Assembly (NCBI GenBank): GCA_031549535.1
Contig: JAVBPP010000004.1
Coordinates: 1-59,261, forward strand
DNA from: JAVBPP01 sp031549535
GTDB lineage: Bacteria > Bacillota > Clostridia > Oscillospirales > Acutalibacteraceae
DNA length: 59,261 nucleotides
Direction of reading: 5' to 3'
Shown: piece by piece, positions 17,229 to 24,890 of the stretch
Numbering within the stretch: the first letter of the stretch is position 1
Layout: every line of letters begins with the position of its first letter
Program-made: the position numbers and the translations under genes
Notes under the pieces: generated by a model
The model's database searches: none
What the model was told of the DNA's origin: nothing
Seen by the model: the letters and a program-made list of their open reading frames with translations, nothing else

Positions 17229-17257
17229 TTGCAAATACGAATAAGCTATGATATGAT
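17229..17257 (+). promoter_or_regulatory. Sigma-70 promoter for the tRNA pair
   Basis: TTGCAA (17229-17234), a 17-base spacer, then TATGAT (17252-17257), 44 bases before tRNA-Asp. Confidence 0.75.
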
Positions 17258-17301
17258 AAACGGCGTTATGTGTTGCGCTCTTCTGGCGTTGGCACAGTTT
17301 T

Positions 17302-17378
17302 GGCCCGGTAGTTCAGTTGGTTAGAACGCTAGCCTGTCACGCTAGAGGTCGACGGTTCGAGTCCGTTCCGGGTCGCCA
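17302..17378 (+). tRNA. tRNA-Asp (GTC)
   Basis: The full cloverleaf can be drawn. The acceptor stem is GGCCCGG with CCGGGTC, the D arm contains GTTCAGTTGGTTAGAAC, the anticodon loop CTGTCAC gives GTC, and the T arm contains GGTTCGAGTCC. G is the discriminator and CCA is encoded. Confidence 0.97.
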
Positions 17379-17384
17379 TTTTTC

Positions 17385-17460
17385 GCTGCTATGGCTCAGG
17401 TGGCAGAGCACATCCTTGGTAAGGATGAGGTCACCAGTTCGAATCTGGTTAGCAGCTCCA
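17385..17460 (+). tRNA. tRNA-Thr (GGT)
   Basis: The acceptor stem GCTGCTA pairs with TAGCAGC. The anticodon stem CATCC/GGATG encloses TTGGTAA, giving anticodon GGT. The T arm has GTTCGAATC, the discriminator is T and CCA is encoded. It lies six bases after tRNA-Asp, so one transcript probably carries both. Confidence 0.97.
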
Positions 17461-17464
17461 ATTT

Positions 17465-17500
17465 AAGCCCGCATGACATTAGGTCTTGCGGGTTTTTGTT
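17465..17500 (+). terminator. Terminator of the tRNA transcript
   Basis: AGCCCGCA and TGCGGGTT form the stem around a 12-base loop, followed by TTTGTTTTTTG, immediately after tRNA-Thr. Confidence 0.85.
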
Positions 17501-17660
17501 TTTTGTTGAGATAGAATTGTGTTATTATGCGGTAAACATAATCTATATTTTGTACGCAAAATCGGAGGCCGGCGAAATTGTATGGCTCCTGTCTCATTTG
17601 CTTCATAATAGGCCGCTTGGCGAACGGAAATACATGTGGGATATGAATATAAGCGGTATT

Positions 17661-17765
17661 TATTACTCCTGCATCAAATGGTAGCACGGGTTTTGCGGGA
17701 TAAAATCCCATACAGCAAAGAATTTCATCCCGCAAAACCTGCGACCATTACATGCAGGAGTAATA
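17661..17765 (+). repeat. Palindromic element, copy 2 (105 bp)
   Basis: Begins TATTACTCCTGCATCAAATG and ends in the inverse, CATTACATGCAGGAGTAATA. The whole element folds into one long hairpin whose asymmetric centre reads ATCCCATACAGCAAAGAATT. It is nearly identical to copy 4 (57713-57817) read on the opposite strand. It lies alone in the 667-base gap between tRNA-Thr and ktrB. The rest of that gap upstream (17501-17660) is AT-rich with nothing recognisable. Confidence 0.85.
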
Positions 17766-17933
17766 GAAAATGTGGACTCTGATTTGAAAATCAAAACAAT
17801 GCAATTCTCCGTACCCGTGTTATCTGCGTACTCCGATGTAAGAACAGATATATGTCAAGATGATGCGGCGCAATATAAAAGTGAGTGCGAGAACCTTTTG
17901 ACTTCTAACAAATCGGAATCACGATCTCACAGA

Positions 17934-17961
17934 ATTACAGCAATATCATTACAGCAATATC
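17934..17961. repeat. 14-bp perfect tandem repeat
   Basis: ATTACAGCAATATC is repeated exactly twice, ending 12 bases before the -35 of the ktrB promoter. It may be an activator or repressor site, or simple slippage. Confidence 0.7.
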
Positions 17962-17973
17962 ACCACATAATTC

Positions 17974-18002
17974 TTGACTTTTCACAGGCCAAGTGATAAA
18001 AT
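17974..18002 (+). promoter_or_regulatory. Strong sigma-70 promoter of the ktr-ATPase operon
   Basis: TTGACT (17974-17979), a 17-base spacer and TAAAAT (17997-18002). Transcription would begin near 18009, leaving a leader of about 120 bases before ktrB. Confidence 0.8.
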
Positions 18003-18052
18003 CATTGCATCCGGTTGGCAGTTTTTTAACTGTTCAAGTTTTGAGCTTTAGG

Positions 18053-18090
18053 GTGGAGAGCTTTCGTAAAAAGCGCTCTACTTTTTTATT
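18053..18090 (+). terminator. Terminator hairpin inside the ktrB leader (probable attenuator)
   Basis: GTGGAGAGCTT pairs with AAGCGCTCTAC around a seven-base loop and is followed by TTTTTTATTGTTT. It lies between the promoter and the ktrB start, so it would stop most transcripts unless it is disrupted. GAGCTTT just upstream (18043-18049) can pair with part of the 3' arm, a possible antiterminator. I could not match the leader to a known riboswitch. Confidence 0.65.
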
Positions 18091-18127
18091 GTTTATGTAT
18101 ATAGTTTATTGCTTTTGGAGGATGCGC

Positions 18128-19468
18128 GTGAAGTCCATTGTGAATCATTTTAAATATGCGCAATTGATTGCAATTTTTTTTGCTTTCCTTATTGTATTAG
18201 GTGCTATTTTATTAACGTTCCCCCTCGCATCAAAAGCAGGAACATGGACACCTTTTACAGATGCTCTCTTTACGGCAACCTCATCAAATTGTGTTACCGG
18301 GCTTGTTGTATACGATACCTACAGCCATTGGTCTTTGTTCGGGCAAATTGTCATTCTGATTTTAATTCAGGTGGGTGGGCTCGGATTCATGTCCCTTGCA
18401 ACAATATTTTCTCTTATGTTGAAGCGTAAAATAGGCCTCAACAGCCGCATACTATTGCAAGAGGCAGCCGGAAGTTTTAAGCTGGGCGGCGTTGTAAGGC
18501 TTACAAAGCATATTTTATTCGGAACGTTATTCTTCGAGAGTTTGGGTGCTCTCTTGCTGGCATTTCGGTTTTGCCCGAAAATGGGATTCGCAGAAGGCGT
18601 CTACAACGCTGTTTTCCATTCAGTTTCCGCTTTTTGCAATGCCGGCTTTGATTTAATGGGAAAATATAAGCAGTTTTCATCGCTAACCACGTTCTCCGGC
18701 GACCCATACGTTTGCTTGATTATCGCCGCCCTCATTGTAATAGGCGGTCTTGGATTTTTAGTTTGGGAGGATATTTTTACCCATAAGTGGCGATATGGAA
18801 AATATATGTTGCATACTAAGGTGGTATTGTTCGCCACTACCGTTCTGATTCTTGGGGGAGCTGTTTTAATTTTTATTTCGGAAGTTGACGGTTCTATGGC
18901 AAGGATGAATCGTATTGATCAAATTGTCAATTCCATCTTTCAATCTATTACGCCAAGAACGGCTGGCTTTAACTCAGTCGATATGTCCTTCGCGTCCGAC
19001 TCAACCATATTTTTAACAATTATTCTGATGATTATAGGCGGCTCCCCTGCTTCAACGGCAGGCGGAATCAAGACGACAACAACGTTTCTTATCCTGGCCG
19101 CAGCAATGTCAACGTTACAGAACAAATCTGACATATCCGCCTTCAGACGAAGGTTCGATGAAAGTCTTTTTAAAAAGGCCTGCGCCATTGTTGTCATGTA
19201 TATGGTTTTTGCGGCAGCCGGTATTGCACTCATTTCACTGTTTCAAGACCTCCCGCTGAAACATGTGATATTTGAAGTGTTTTCAGCAATCGGGACGGTA
19301 GGAATTTCACTGGGCATTACACCTGAACTGTCCTCCCTTTCTAAATTAACCATTATACTTTTAATGTATTTCGGCCGGGTGGGCGTATTATCCATGATAT
19401 TTGCCTTTATAAAAACAACAAAACCGGTTCCTCTGCGGTATCCGCAAGAAAAATTATTGATAGGTTAG
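18128..19468 (+). CDS. ktrB: Ktr/Trk-type potassium uptake channel subunit
   Basis: A 446-residue TrkH/KtrB integral membrane protein with the fourfold M1-P-M2 arrangement. The four pore loops are visible with their filter glycines: SSNCVTGLVVYDTY, HSVSAFCNAGFDL, SITPRTAGFNSV and SAIGTVGISLGITP. It imports K+ and in many relatives needs Na+. I choose GTG 18128 because GGAGG ends six bases before it; an ATG at 18122 abuts the ribosome site. It is followed by its cytoplasmic gate ktrA and then a V-ATPase operon. In Enterococcus hirae the homologous ntpJ is also in the Na+-ATPase operon, but at its end. Confidence 0.9.
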   Translation: MKSIVNHFKYAQLIAIFFAFLIVLGAILLTFPLASKAGTWTPFTDALFTATSSNCVTGLVVYDTYSHWSLFGQIVILILIQVGGLGFMSLATIFSLMLKRKIGLNSRILLQEAAGSFKLGGVVRLTKHILFGTLFFESLGALLLAFRFCPKMGFAEGVYNAVFHSVSAFCNAGFDLMGKYKQFSSLTTFSGDPYVCLIIAALIVIGGLGFLVWEDIFTHKWRYGKYMLHTKVVLFATTVLILGGAVLIFISEVDGSMARMNRIDQIVNSIFQSITPRTAGFNSVDMSFASDSTIFLTIILMIIGGSPASTAGGIKTTTTFLILAAAMSTLQNKSDISAFRRRFDESLFKKACAIVVMYMVFAAAGIALISLFQDLPLKHVIFEVFSAIGTVGISLGITPELSSLSKLTIILLMYFGRVGVLSMIFAFIKTTKPVPLRYPQEKLLIG

Positions 19469-19490
19469 CATGATGGGAGCTGTTGTTACG

Positions 19491-20141
19491 ATGAAATCTA
19501 TTTTAGTAATCGGTCTTGGCAGGTTTGGACGACATATTGCAAGAAAGTTTTCCGAGCTCGGAAACGAGGTGCTAGCCGTCGATATTTCAGAGGAAAAAAT
19601 AACTGAAATCATGGGGACTGTTACGGACGCGCAAATCGGGGACTGCACAAAAAAAGAAGTCCTTCAGGCGCTCGGTGTGCGCAACTTCGATATCTGCGTT
19701 GTTGCTATGGGGTCCAATCTTAGTACATCGCTGGAAATCACCTACCTTTTAAAGGGAATGGGCGCTTCGTATATCCTCGCGAGAGCCAGCCGTGAAATGC
19801 ACGGAAAATTTTTACTCAGCATGGGCGCCGACGAAATCATTGACCCAGAGAGGCAGATGGCATACCGAATCGCTATTAAGCATTCGTTTAAAAAAGCCTA
19901 TGATTACATTGAAATTGCGCCCGAATATGCCATCACGGAAATTCCCGTTCCTGAAAAATGGGTCGGAGATACCATTGAGCACGTCGCGGTGCGCACGAAA
20001 TATCATATTAATATTTTAGCCACAAAGCTGGGAGATGAGATGACCGCCTCTATTAAACCGTCTCATGTTTTTTCACAAAACGAGCACATCATTGTATTCG
20101 GCAGGAAAGATGATATTATTAAATTTTCACACAAAATATAA
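19491..20141 (+). CDS. ktrA: KtrA/TrkA regulatory subunit of the potassium channel
   Basis: A 216-residue RCK protein. The N-terminal Rossmann domain has the nucleotide loop GLGRFGRHIA followed by VDISEEK, and binds ATP/ADP or NAD. The C-terminal RCK_C domain (about 135-216) carries IPVPEKWVGDTI. In the family, a KtrA octamer ring gates the KtrB dimer, and c-di-AMP can bind the C domain. ATG 19491 follows GGGAG by 11 bases; ATG 19470, one base after the ktrB stop, is an alternative that adds seven residues. Confidence 0.9.
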   Translation: MKSILVIGLGRFGRHIARKFSELGNEVLAVDISEEKITEIMGTVTDAQIGDCTKKEVLQALGVRNFDICVVAMGSNLSTSLEITYLLKGMGASYILARASREMHGKFLLSMGADEIIDPERQMAYRIAIKHSFKKAYDYIEIAPEYAITEIPVPEKWVGDTIEHVAVRTKYHINILATKLGDEMTASIKPSHVFSQNEHIIVFGRKDDIIKFSHKI

Positions 20142-20163
20142 CGCATAAGGGGCGCTGATATAC

Positions 20164-20469
20164 ATGGAGGCAATAGAACGAATTAAGGCTGCTGAAACAT
20201 TAGCGGATGAAAACAAAAAAAGCGCGTTAAAAGAAGCCGATGAGATGATTGCAGTCGCACAAAAGAAGGGGGACTCCCTTGTGAAAGCCGCCATCGCTTC
20301 GGCTAAATCAGATGCAACGCGGGAAATGGAATCTGCGCATGAGCAAGCAAGCGTAGAATATGAGCAAAAAATGAAAGAATATCGCCAGGAAATTGCCGAG
20401 AACTTAGAAGCCGCTTATGTAAATCGCGAGAATGCTATCCATGCGGTAATGAACGAAATATTGGATTAA
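20164..20469 (+). CDS. V-type ATPase peripheral stalk subunit G/H
   Basis: A 101-residue, entirely helical, Ala/Glu/Lys-rich protein with heptad periodicity, opening the ATPase gene set. This matches the small peripheral stalk subunit (NtpF of E. hirae, subunit H/G elsewhere) that forms a coiled coil with subunit E. It starts 22 bases after ktrA, with GGGGCG upstream. Identity rests on position, size and coiled-coil character more than on sequence. Confidence 0.75.
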   Translation: MEAIERIKAAETLADENKKSALKEADEMIAVAQKKGDSLVKAAIASAKSDATREMESAHEQASVEYEQKMKEYRQEIAENLEAAYVNRENAIHAVMNEILD

Positions 20470-20480
20470 GGATTACAGAT

Positions 20481-22445
20481 ATGTCCGTTGAGAAAATGAA
20501 AAAAGTGAATATTCTCGCCTGCCGTTCCGATCGAAAAAGCATTCTTGAGCTGATTCAATCAAAAGGGTTTATTGAAGTTACCAATAACGCAGCAGACGAA
20601 GCGTTTTATTTTGAGGATACCTCTGAACCGCTTCGGCAGTTTGAGCGAAACCTTGAACTGCTCTCTTGCGCAATTGATATCATGGAGCAAACATTGCCTG
20701 AAAAAAAGCCGTTTTACCTGGACTGCGAAAACATCAGTAGCGCAGATGTGAAAACGGTGCAGCGTGCGGAAAGTGAAATTCTGCAAAAAGCGAGCCGTAT
20801 CAAGGGTTTGTCAGAAGCGATTACTTGGTGCGAAGCTGAGGTGCAAAGCAATCAAGTCCAAATCGCGGGGTTGCTTGCGTGGAAAGCATACACGCAAGCG
20901 TTGAATTTGAATGAAACAAAAAAGACTGCAATACTGGTCGGCAGTTTGCAGGGATTGTTTGATGAAAGCGGGCTGTACGAGAAAATTGCCCGTTTTACCG
21001 ATGCCTCCGTCCATATCGAAATAGTCTCAAACAGCAAAGAGCAAACCTGCTTCTATATGATTGTCCATAAAACTGACCGGGCAGAATTGCAAAACGCGCT
21101 GAATGAAATGGGATTCGTACATGCCACTATGGATTCTAACGGAAAAACAGCGCAAGAAATGATTGCCCAGATAAACGCTCAAATAGATGAACTCCATAGC
21201 CAAATGAGAGACTGTCAAAAGGAAATCGAGAGACTTTGCGCCGAAAAACGGAGTATGCAAATTTTGTATGATTCTTTTTACGCACGCAGGGATAAATACG
21301 AGGTCATTCATCAGTTGCGGCAAACCAATCGGGTATTTCTATTGAGCGGATACATGCCCGCAACTTTGGCCGAAGATTTTAAGCAAGCCCTGGAAAATCA
21401 ATATACTTCCTGCGTGGAACTGGCCAATCCCGCGGACGACGAAGAAACTCCTGTAAAGCTGAAAAACAACTCGTTTGCGCGCCCGCTGGAATCTGTCGTC
21501 GAATCGTTCAGTTTACCCTCTAAGTCCGATGTGGATCCCACTTTCATCATGAGTATATTCTACTATTTTTATTTTGGTATGATGTTTTCGGACGCGGGAT
21601 ACGGGCTGCTGGTCATGATTGTCTGCGGGCTTTTGGGATTTATATTTCATAATGTAAAACCGGGGCTGCGCAATTCCATGAAGATGTTTTTTTTCTGCGG
21701 TGTGTCTACTTTTGTCTGGGGACTGTTATATGGCAGCTTCTTTGGAAACGCCGTTTCAGTCATATCAAATGGTTTCTTCCATGCGAATATCGAGCTCAAA
21801 CCGATTTTATTTGACCCCGTAAAAGACCCGCTGAAGCTGTTAATTATCAGTGTGGCCATGGGCGTTGTTCATATTCTAACCGCCTATACGCTTAAGTTCA
21901 TAACGCTTTGGAAAGCGAAGAAAAAGCTGGACGCTATCTATGATGCAGGGCTATGGATTATGCTATTAACGGGGATCAGCTTGATCGCCGTTTGGTTTGG
22001 AGCCGGAGCGAATTTCTTAAAAATGCCCGCATTGATTTTATCCGGCATGGGAGCCGGCGGGTTGATTTTGTTTGCCGGCCGAGCCAACAAAAATATTTTT
22101 TTGCGGCTGATGAGCGGCGTTGTAAGCCTTTATGATTTGACGGGATTTTTAAGTGATGCCCTGTCTTACTCCCGCCTCATGGCATTGGGGCTTGCAACCG
22201 GCGTGATTGCGACAGTCGCGAACTTGATGGGGTCGTTGTTCGGTTTTGGCTTCCCCGGAGGGATATTGTTCTGGATTGTCTTTATTGCCTTTCATTTAAT
22301 TAATTTTGCTATTAATATGTTGGGCGCCTATGTTCACACCAACCGATTGCAATATGTTGAATTTTTTGGCAAATTTTATGAAGGCGGCGGCCGCAAATTT
22401 GAGCCGTTTTCAAAAAAATATAAATACACAAAAATAAAGGAGTAA
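20481..22445 (+). CDS. ntpI: V-type ATPase subunit I (membrane stator)
   Basis: A 654-residue subunit I. The soluble N-terminal half (about 1-345) has two alpha/beta lobes joined by long coiled coils. The C-terminal half has seven or eight transmembrane helices, beginning at FIMSIFYYFYFGMMFSDAGYG and including the LSDALSYSRLMALGLATGVIA segment, which contains the arginine facing the ion-binding ring. It forms the half channels for the ion. It sits 11 bases after the stalk gene and six before the K ring gene. Confidence 0.92.
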   Translation: MSVEKMKKVNILACRSDRKSILELIQSKGFIEVTNNAADEAFYFEDTSEPLRQFERNLELLSCAIDIMEQTLPEKKPFYLDCENISSADVKTVQRAESEILQKASRIKGLSEAITWCEAEVQSNQVQIAGLLAWKAYTQALNLNETKKTAILVGSLQGLFDESGLYEKIARFTDASVHIEIVSNSKEQTCFYMIVHKTDRAELQNALNEMGFVHATMDSNGKTAQEMIAQINAQIDELHSQMRDCQKEIERLCAEKRSMQILYDSFYARRDKYEVIHQLRQTNRVFLLSGYMPATLAEDFKQALENQYTSCVELANPADDEETPVKLKNNSFARPLESVVESFSLPSKSDVDPTFIMSIFYYFYFGMMFSDAGYGLLVMIVCGLLGFIFHNVKPGLRNSMKMFFFCGVSTFVWGLLYGSFFGNAVSVISNGFFHANIELKPILFDPVKDPLKLLIISVAMGVVHILTAYTLKFITLWKAKKKLDAIYDAGLWIMLLTGISLIAVWFGAGANFLKMPALILSGMGAGGLILFAGRANKNIFLRLMSGVVSLYDLTGFLSDALSYSRLMALGLATGVIATVANLMGSLFGFGFPGGILFWIVFIAFHLINFAINMLGAYVHTNRLQYVEFFGKFYEGGGRKFEPFSKKYKYTKIKE

Positions 22446-22451
22446 GTATTC

Positions 22452-22934
22452 ATGAGTAATTTAGGTTTATTTTTGGCGTTATTCGGAGCCGCCCTCGCCG
22501 TTGGGTTGGCAGGCGTTGGCTCGGCGAAAGGCGTAGGCCTTGCTTCACAATCGGCTGTTGGGGTTTTAACAGAAGATCCCGGCAAATTTGGTAAACTGCT
22601 GATTTTACAGCTCTTGCCCGGAACACAGGGGCTTTATGGGTTTATCATTGCTGTTATGGTTTTATTAAACGTCGGCATCCTTGGCGGCAGCGCTGATGTA
22701 TCCATGGTTTCCGGATTTTTGTATTTAGCGAGCTGCCTGCCCATTGCCATCGGCGGTTACTTTTCCGCCATCGCGCAAAGCAAAGTAGCCGCGGCGGGAA
22801 TCAGTTTGGTGGCAAAGCGCCCGGGGGAAAGCGGCAAGGCAATTGTATCCGCTTCTCTCGTTGAACTTTACGCTATTCTTGCCTTTGTTGTTTCTCTGCT
22901 TTCCGTCTTGAAAATAAACTCGCTTTCTTTATAA
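22452..22934 (+). CDS. ntpK: V-type ATPase proteolipid subunit K with sodium-binding residues
   Basis: A 160-residue tandem two-hairpin (four-helix) c-ring subunit. The residues that bind Na+ in E. hirae NtpK all have counterparts: L55, T58 and Q59 in LLPGTQGLYGF, Q109 in AIAQSKVAAAG, and E138 in SLVELYAI. This pattern indicates a sodium rather than proton pump, and the whole segment around TQGLYGF resembles that protein strongly. It has no cleaved signal. It follows ntpI by six bases behind AAAGGAG. Confidence 0.93.
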   Translation: MSNLGLFLALFGAALAVGLAGVGSAKGVGLASQSAVGVLTEDPGKFGKLLILQLLPGTQGLYGFIIAVMVLLNVGILGGSADVSMVSGFLYLASCLPIAIGGYFSAIAQSKVAAAGISLVAKRPGESGKAIVSASLVELYAILAFVVSLLSVLKINSLSL

Positions 22935-22965
22935 TCTATTATGTTTCATGAAGGGGGCAGCAAAT

Positions 22966-23541
22966 TTGAGCGGACTTGACCAAATAATAGAAAGGATTTG
23001 CGTTGAATCTGAATCCGAATGCAGTCAGATTCTCGCTGCGGCACAAGCCGAATGTGAGGCTATCCAAGCGGAACACGAAAAACAGGCTGCCGCAATGGCA
23101 AACGATATCAAGACAGCCGCAAACGACACGCTTGTAAAAATACGGGATAGCGCAAAAGGACAAATCGCGGCAGATCAAAAAAAAGAACTGCTAAATGCAA
23201 AGCAGGCACTTGTTTCCGAGCTGACAGCGCAGGCCTTGGAAAGGGTGCAAAATATGCCTGTAGAGCAGTATTTTGATGTGTTAACCAAGCTTTTGAGCCG
23301 TTATCGCCAAAACAAGAGCGGGGAGATTCTACTTTGTAAAAAAGATTTAGAGAACCTTACTCCTGCATTTCAAGAAGCGTTGTGTGAATTTCAGCTAAAG
23401 ACAGTTGAAGAGGATGAGATTCATGGCGGAGGATTTATTTTAAGGTATGGCGATATTGAGGAAAATTGCAGTTTCCCTGCATTATTTGCAGAAAAAGAAG
23501 AGGCCGTGCGCGATAAAGCCTATCAAATATTATTCGGGTGA
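22966..23541 (+). CDS. ntpE: V-type ATPase subunit E (peripheral stalk)
   Basis: A protein of about 191 residues with a long N-terminal helix (1-110, rich in Ala, Glu, Gln and Lys) and a small globular C-terminal domain ending VRDKAYQILFG, as in V-ATPase subunit E. A TTG at 22966 is preferred because AAGGGGG lies about nine bases before it; an ATG at 22948 in the same frame overlaps that ribosome site. It pairs with the subunit G/H product as the outer stalk. Confidence 0.88.
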   Translation: MSGLDQIIERICVESESECSQILAAAQAECEAIQAEHEKQAAAMANDIKTAANDTLVKIRDSAKGQIAADQKKELLNAKQALVSELTAQALERVQNMPVEQYFDVLTKLLSRYRQNKSGEILLCKKDLENLTPAFQEALCEFQLKTVEEDEIHGGGFILRYGDIEENCSFPALFAEKEEAVRDKAYQILFG

Positions 23542-23552
23542 GGTGATGACCT

Positions 23553-24524
23553 GTGGGGGGAACCGATTATGCTTATGCGACAGCGAACATCAGAGCCAAC
23601 GAGCACAAGTTGCTGACAAAGGCGGATTTTCGCGGGATGATAGCGGCGCCTTCCGCCGAGGAAGTCCTCCGTCTTTTAAAAGATAAGGGCTTTGGCATTT
23701 CCGCTCTCCGGCAGACTGGTGATGAGCTGATTAAGGCGCAAAATGAAAAGGTCTTTTCCTATGTAAGAGAGCTGGCCGGAGAGAATGAAATTTTTAATAG
23801 CTTTTTAATGAGAAATGACTTTCACAATTTGAAGGTGCGGATCAAAGCGAAAATAGCGGCATTAGACTGCGCTGGTATGCTTGTTCCGCCCGGTTTCATA
23901 ACGCCGGACGAGATGGAGTTTTGCATCAATCGCGCAGAGTTTTCCACTTTGCCCGCTTGGATAAATCGCGCGGCGGAACACGCTTTTCGAACCACGGCCG
24001 AAACAAAAGACGGTCAACTTTGTGATATCATAATGGATAAGGCCATGATGGAGGCGATGAAAGAAGCCGCTAAAAGGGTCAAAAATGAATTTATGCAGGG
24101 TCTGTTCGAAAAACAAAGTGCACTTGCTAATATCGGGATTGCCTTACGGGCATGCCGGGCAAAGAAGGATGCCGCATTTACTCAAAACGCGCTCATTGAC
24201 TGTCATTCTTTTGATATCCGGGAGCTTGCGGCGGCAGCGCAGTCACCTGACACGCTGGCGGAATATCTAACAGAAAAAGGATGCCCAGAGGGGGCGAAGG
24301 CAATTCACAGCGGCGGCATAACAGCGTTTGAATGTTATGCAGATAATCAGATTATCGAATATATCAAACTGGTTAACCATAATATATTCGGCATCGAACC
24401 ACTGATTGCCTATTTGATTTACAACGAAATGGAACAAAAAAATGTAAGAATTATGTTAACCGGCAAACGAGCCGGGGTCAGCGAAAACAGAATTTCGGAA
24501 AGGATGCGAGACTCCTATGCATAA
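23553..24524 (+). CDS. ntpC: V-type ATPase subunit C (rotor-to-ring socket)
   Basis: A 323-residue all-helical subunit C/d-type protein with the opening DYAYATANIRANEHKLLTK, the LRNDFHNLKVRIKA-like stretch MRNDFHNLKVRIKA, and the end segment EPLIAYLIYNEMEQKNVR, typical of the family. It is the funnel joining the central stalk to the K ring. The start is GTG behind GAGGTGATGACCT. The last eight bases overlap the start of the F subunit gene. Confidence 0.9.
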   Translation: MGGTDYAYATANIRANEHKLLTKADFRGMIAAPSAEEVLRLLKDKGFGISALRQTGDELIKAQNEKVFSYVRELAGENEIFNSFLMRNDFHNLKVRIKAKIAALDCAGMLVPPGFITPDEMEFCINRAEFSTLPAWINRAAEHAFRTTAETKDGQLCDIIMDKAMMEAMKEAAKRVKNEFMQGLFEKQSALANIGIALRACRAKKDAAFTQNALIDCHSFDIRELAAAAQSPDTLAEYLTEKGCPEGAKAIHSGGITAFECYADNQIIEYIKLVNHNIFGIEPLIAYLIYNEMEQKNVRIMLTGKRAGVSENRISERMRDSYA

Positions 24525-24852
24525 AATCGGCATAGTTGGCGACTATGAATCGACTAAGGGGTTTGCGGCCGTCGGTCTTTCGACCTTTTCCGTGAGAGAC
24601 GCAAAAGAGGCCTCTGACGTTCTGAAAAAACTGATTCTTGACGAGTATGCCATTATTTATATGATAGACGACCTGTTTGTCTCTTTAAAAGATGAAATAA
24701 AAAAGATTAGCGAGCTGACTTTGCCAATCATCATCCCCGTTCCGGGAATCCGCGGCATACTGGCAGGCGGTAAGAACAGCATCGGTATGGACAATCTGCG
24801 TGAAATGGCAATACGGGCAATTGGCTCGGACATTGTTTTCGATAAGGATTAA
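24517..24852 (+). CDS. ntpG: V-type ATPase subunit F (central stalk)
   Basis: A 111-residue alpha/beta protein with the opening KIGIVGDYESTKGFAAVGL and the central motif YAIIYMIDDL, as in V-ATPase subunit F (called NtpG in E. hirae). It binds subunit D in the rotating shaft and regulates ATP hydrolysis. It overlaps ntpC by eight bases, consistent with coupled translation. Confidence 0.9.
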   Translation: MHKIGIVGDYESTKGFAAVGLSTFSVRDAKEASDVLKKLILDEYAIIYMIDDLFVSLKDEIKKISELTLPIIIPVPGIRGILAGGKNSIGMDNLREMAIRAIGSDIVFDKD

Positions 24853-24890
24853 CGCTACGCATGGCGTATCGTATAAGGAGAAGCAAAATC

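Noticed and set aside
17772..17996. Open frame of 74 codons on the plus strand before ktrB
   Set aside because: It has no ribosome binding site or recognisable protein, includes the 14-bp tandem repeat, and runs into the strong ktrB promoter. It is best treated as non-coding.
18009..18127. Possible c-di-AMP (ydaO) riboswitch in the ktrB leader
   Set aside because: These riboswitches often precede ktr genes, but the leader is too short and lacks the conserved blocks I know. Only the terminator hairpin is supported.
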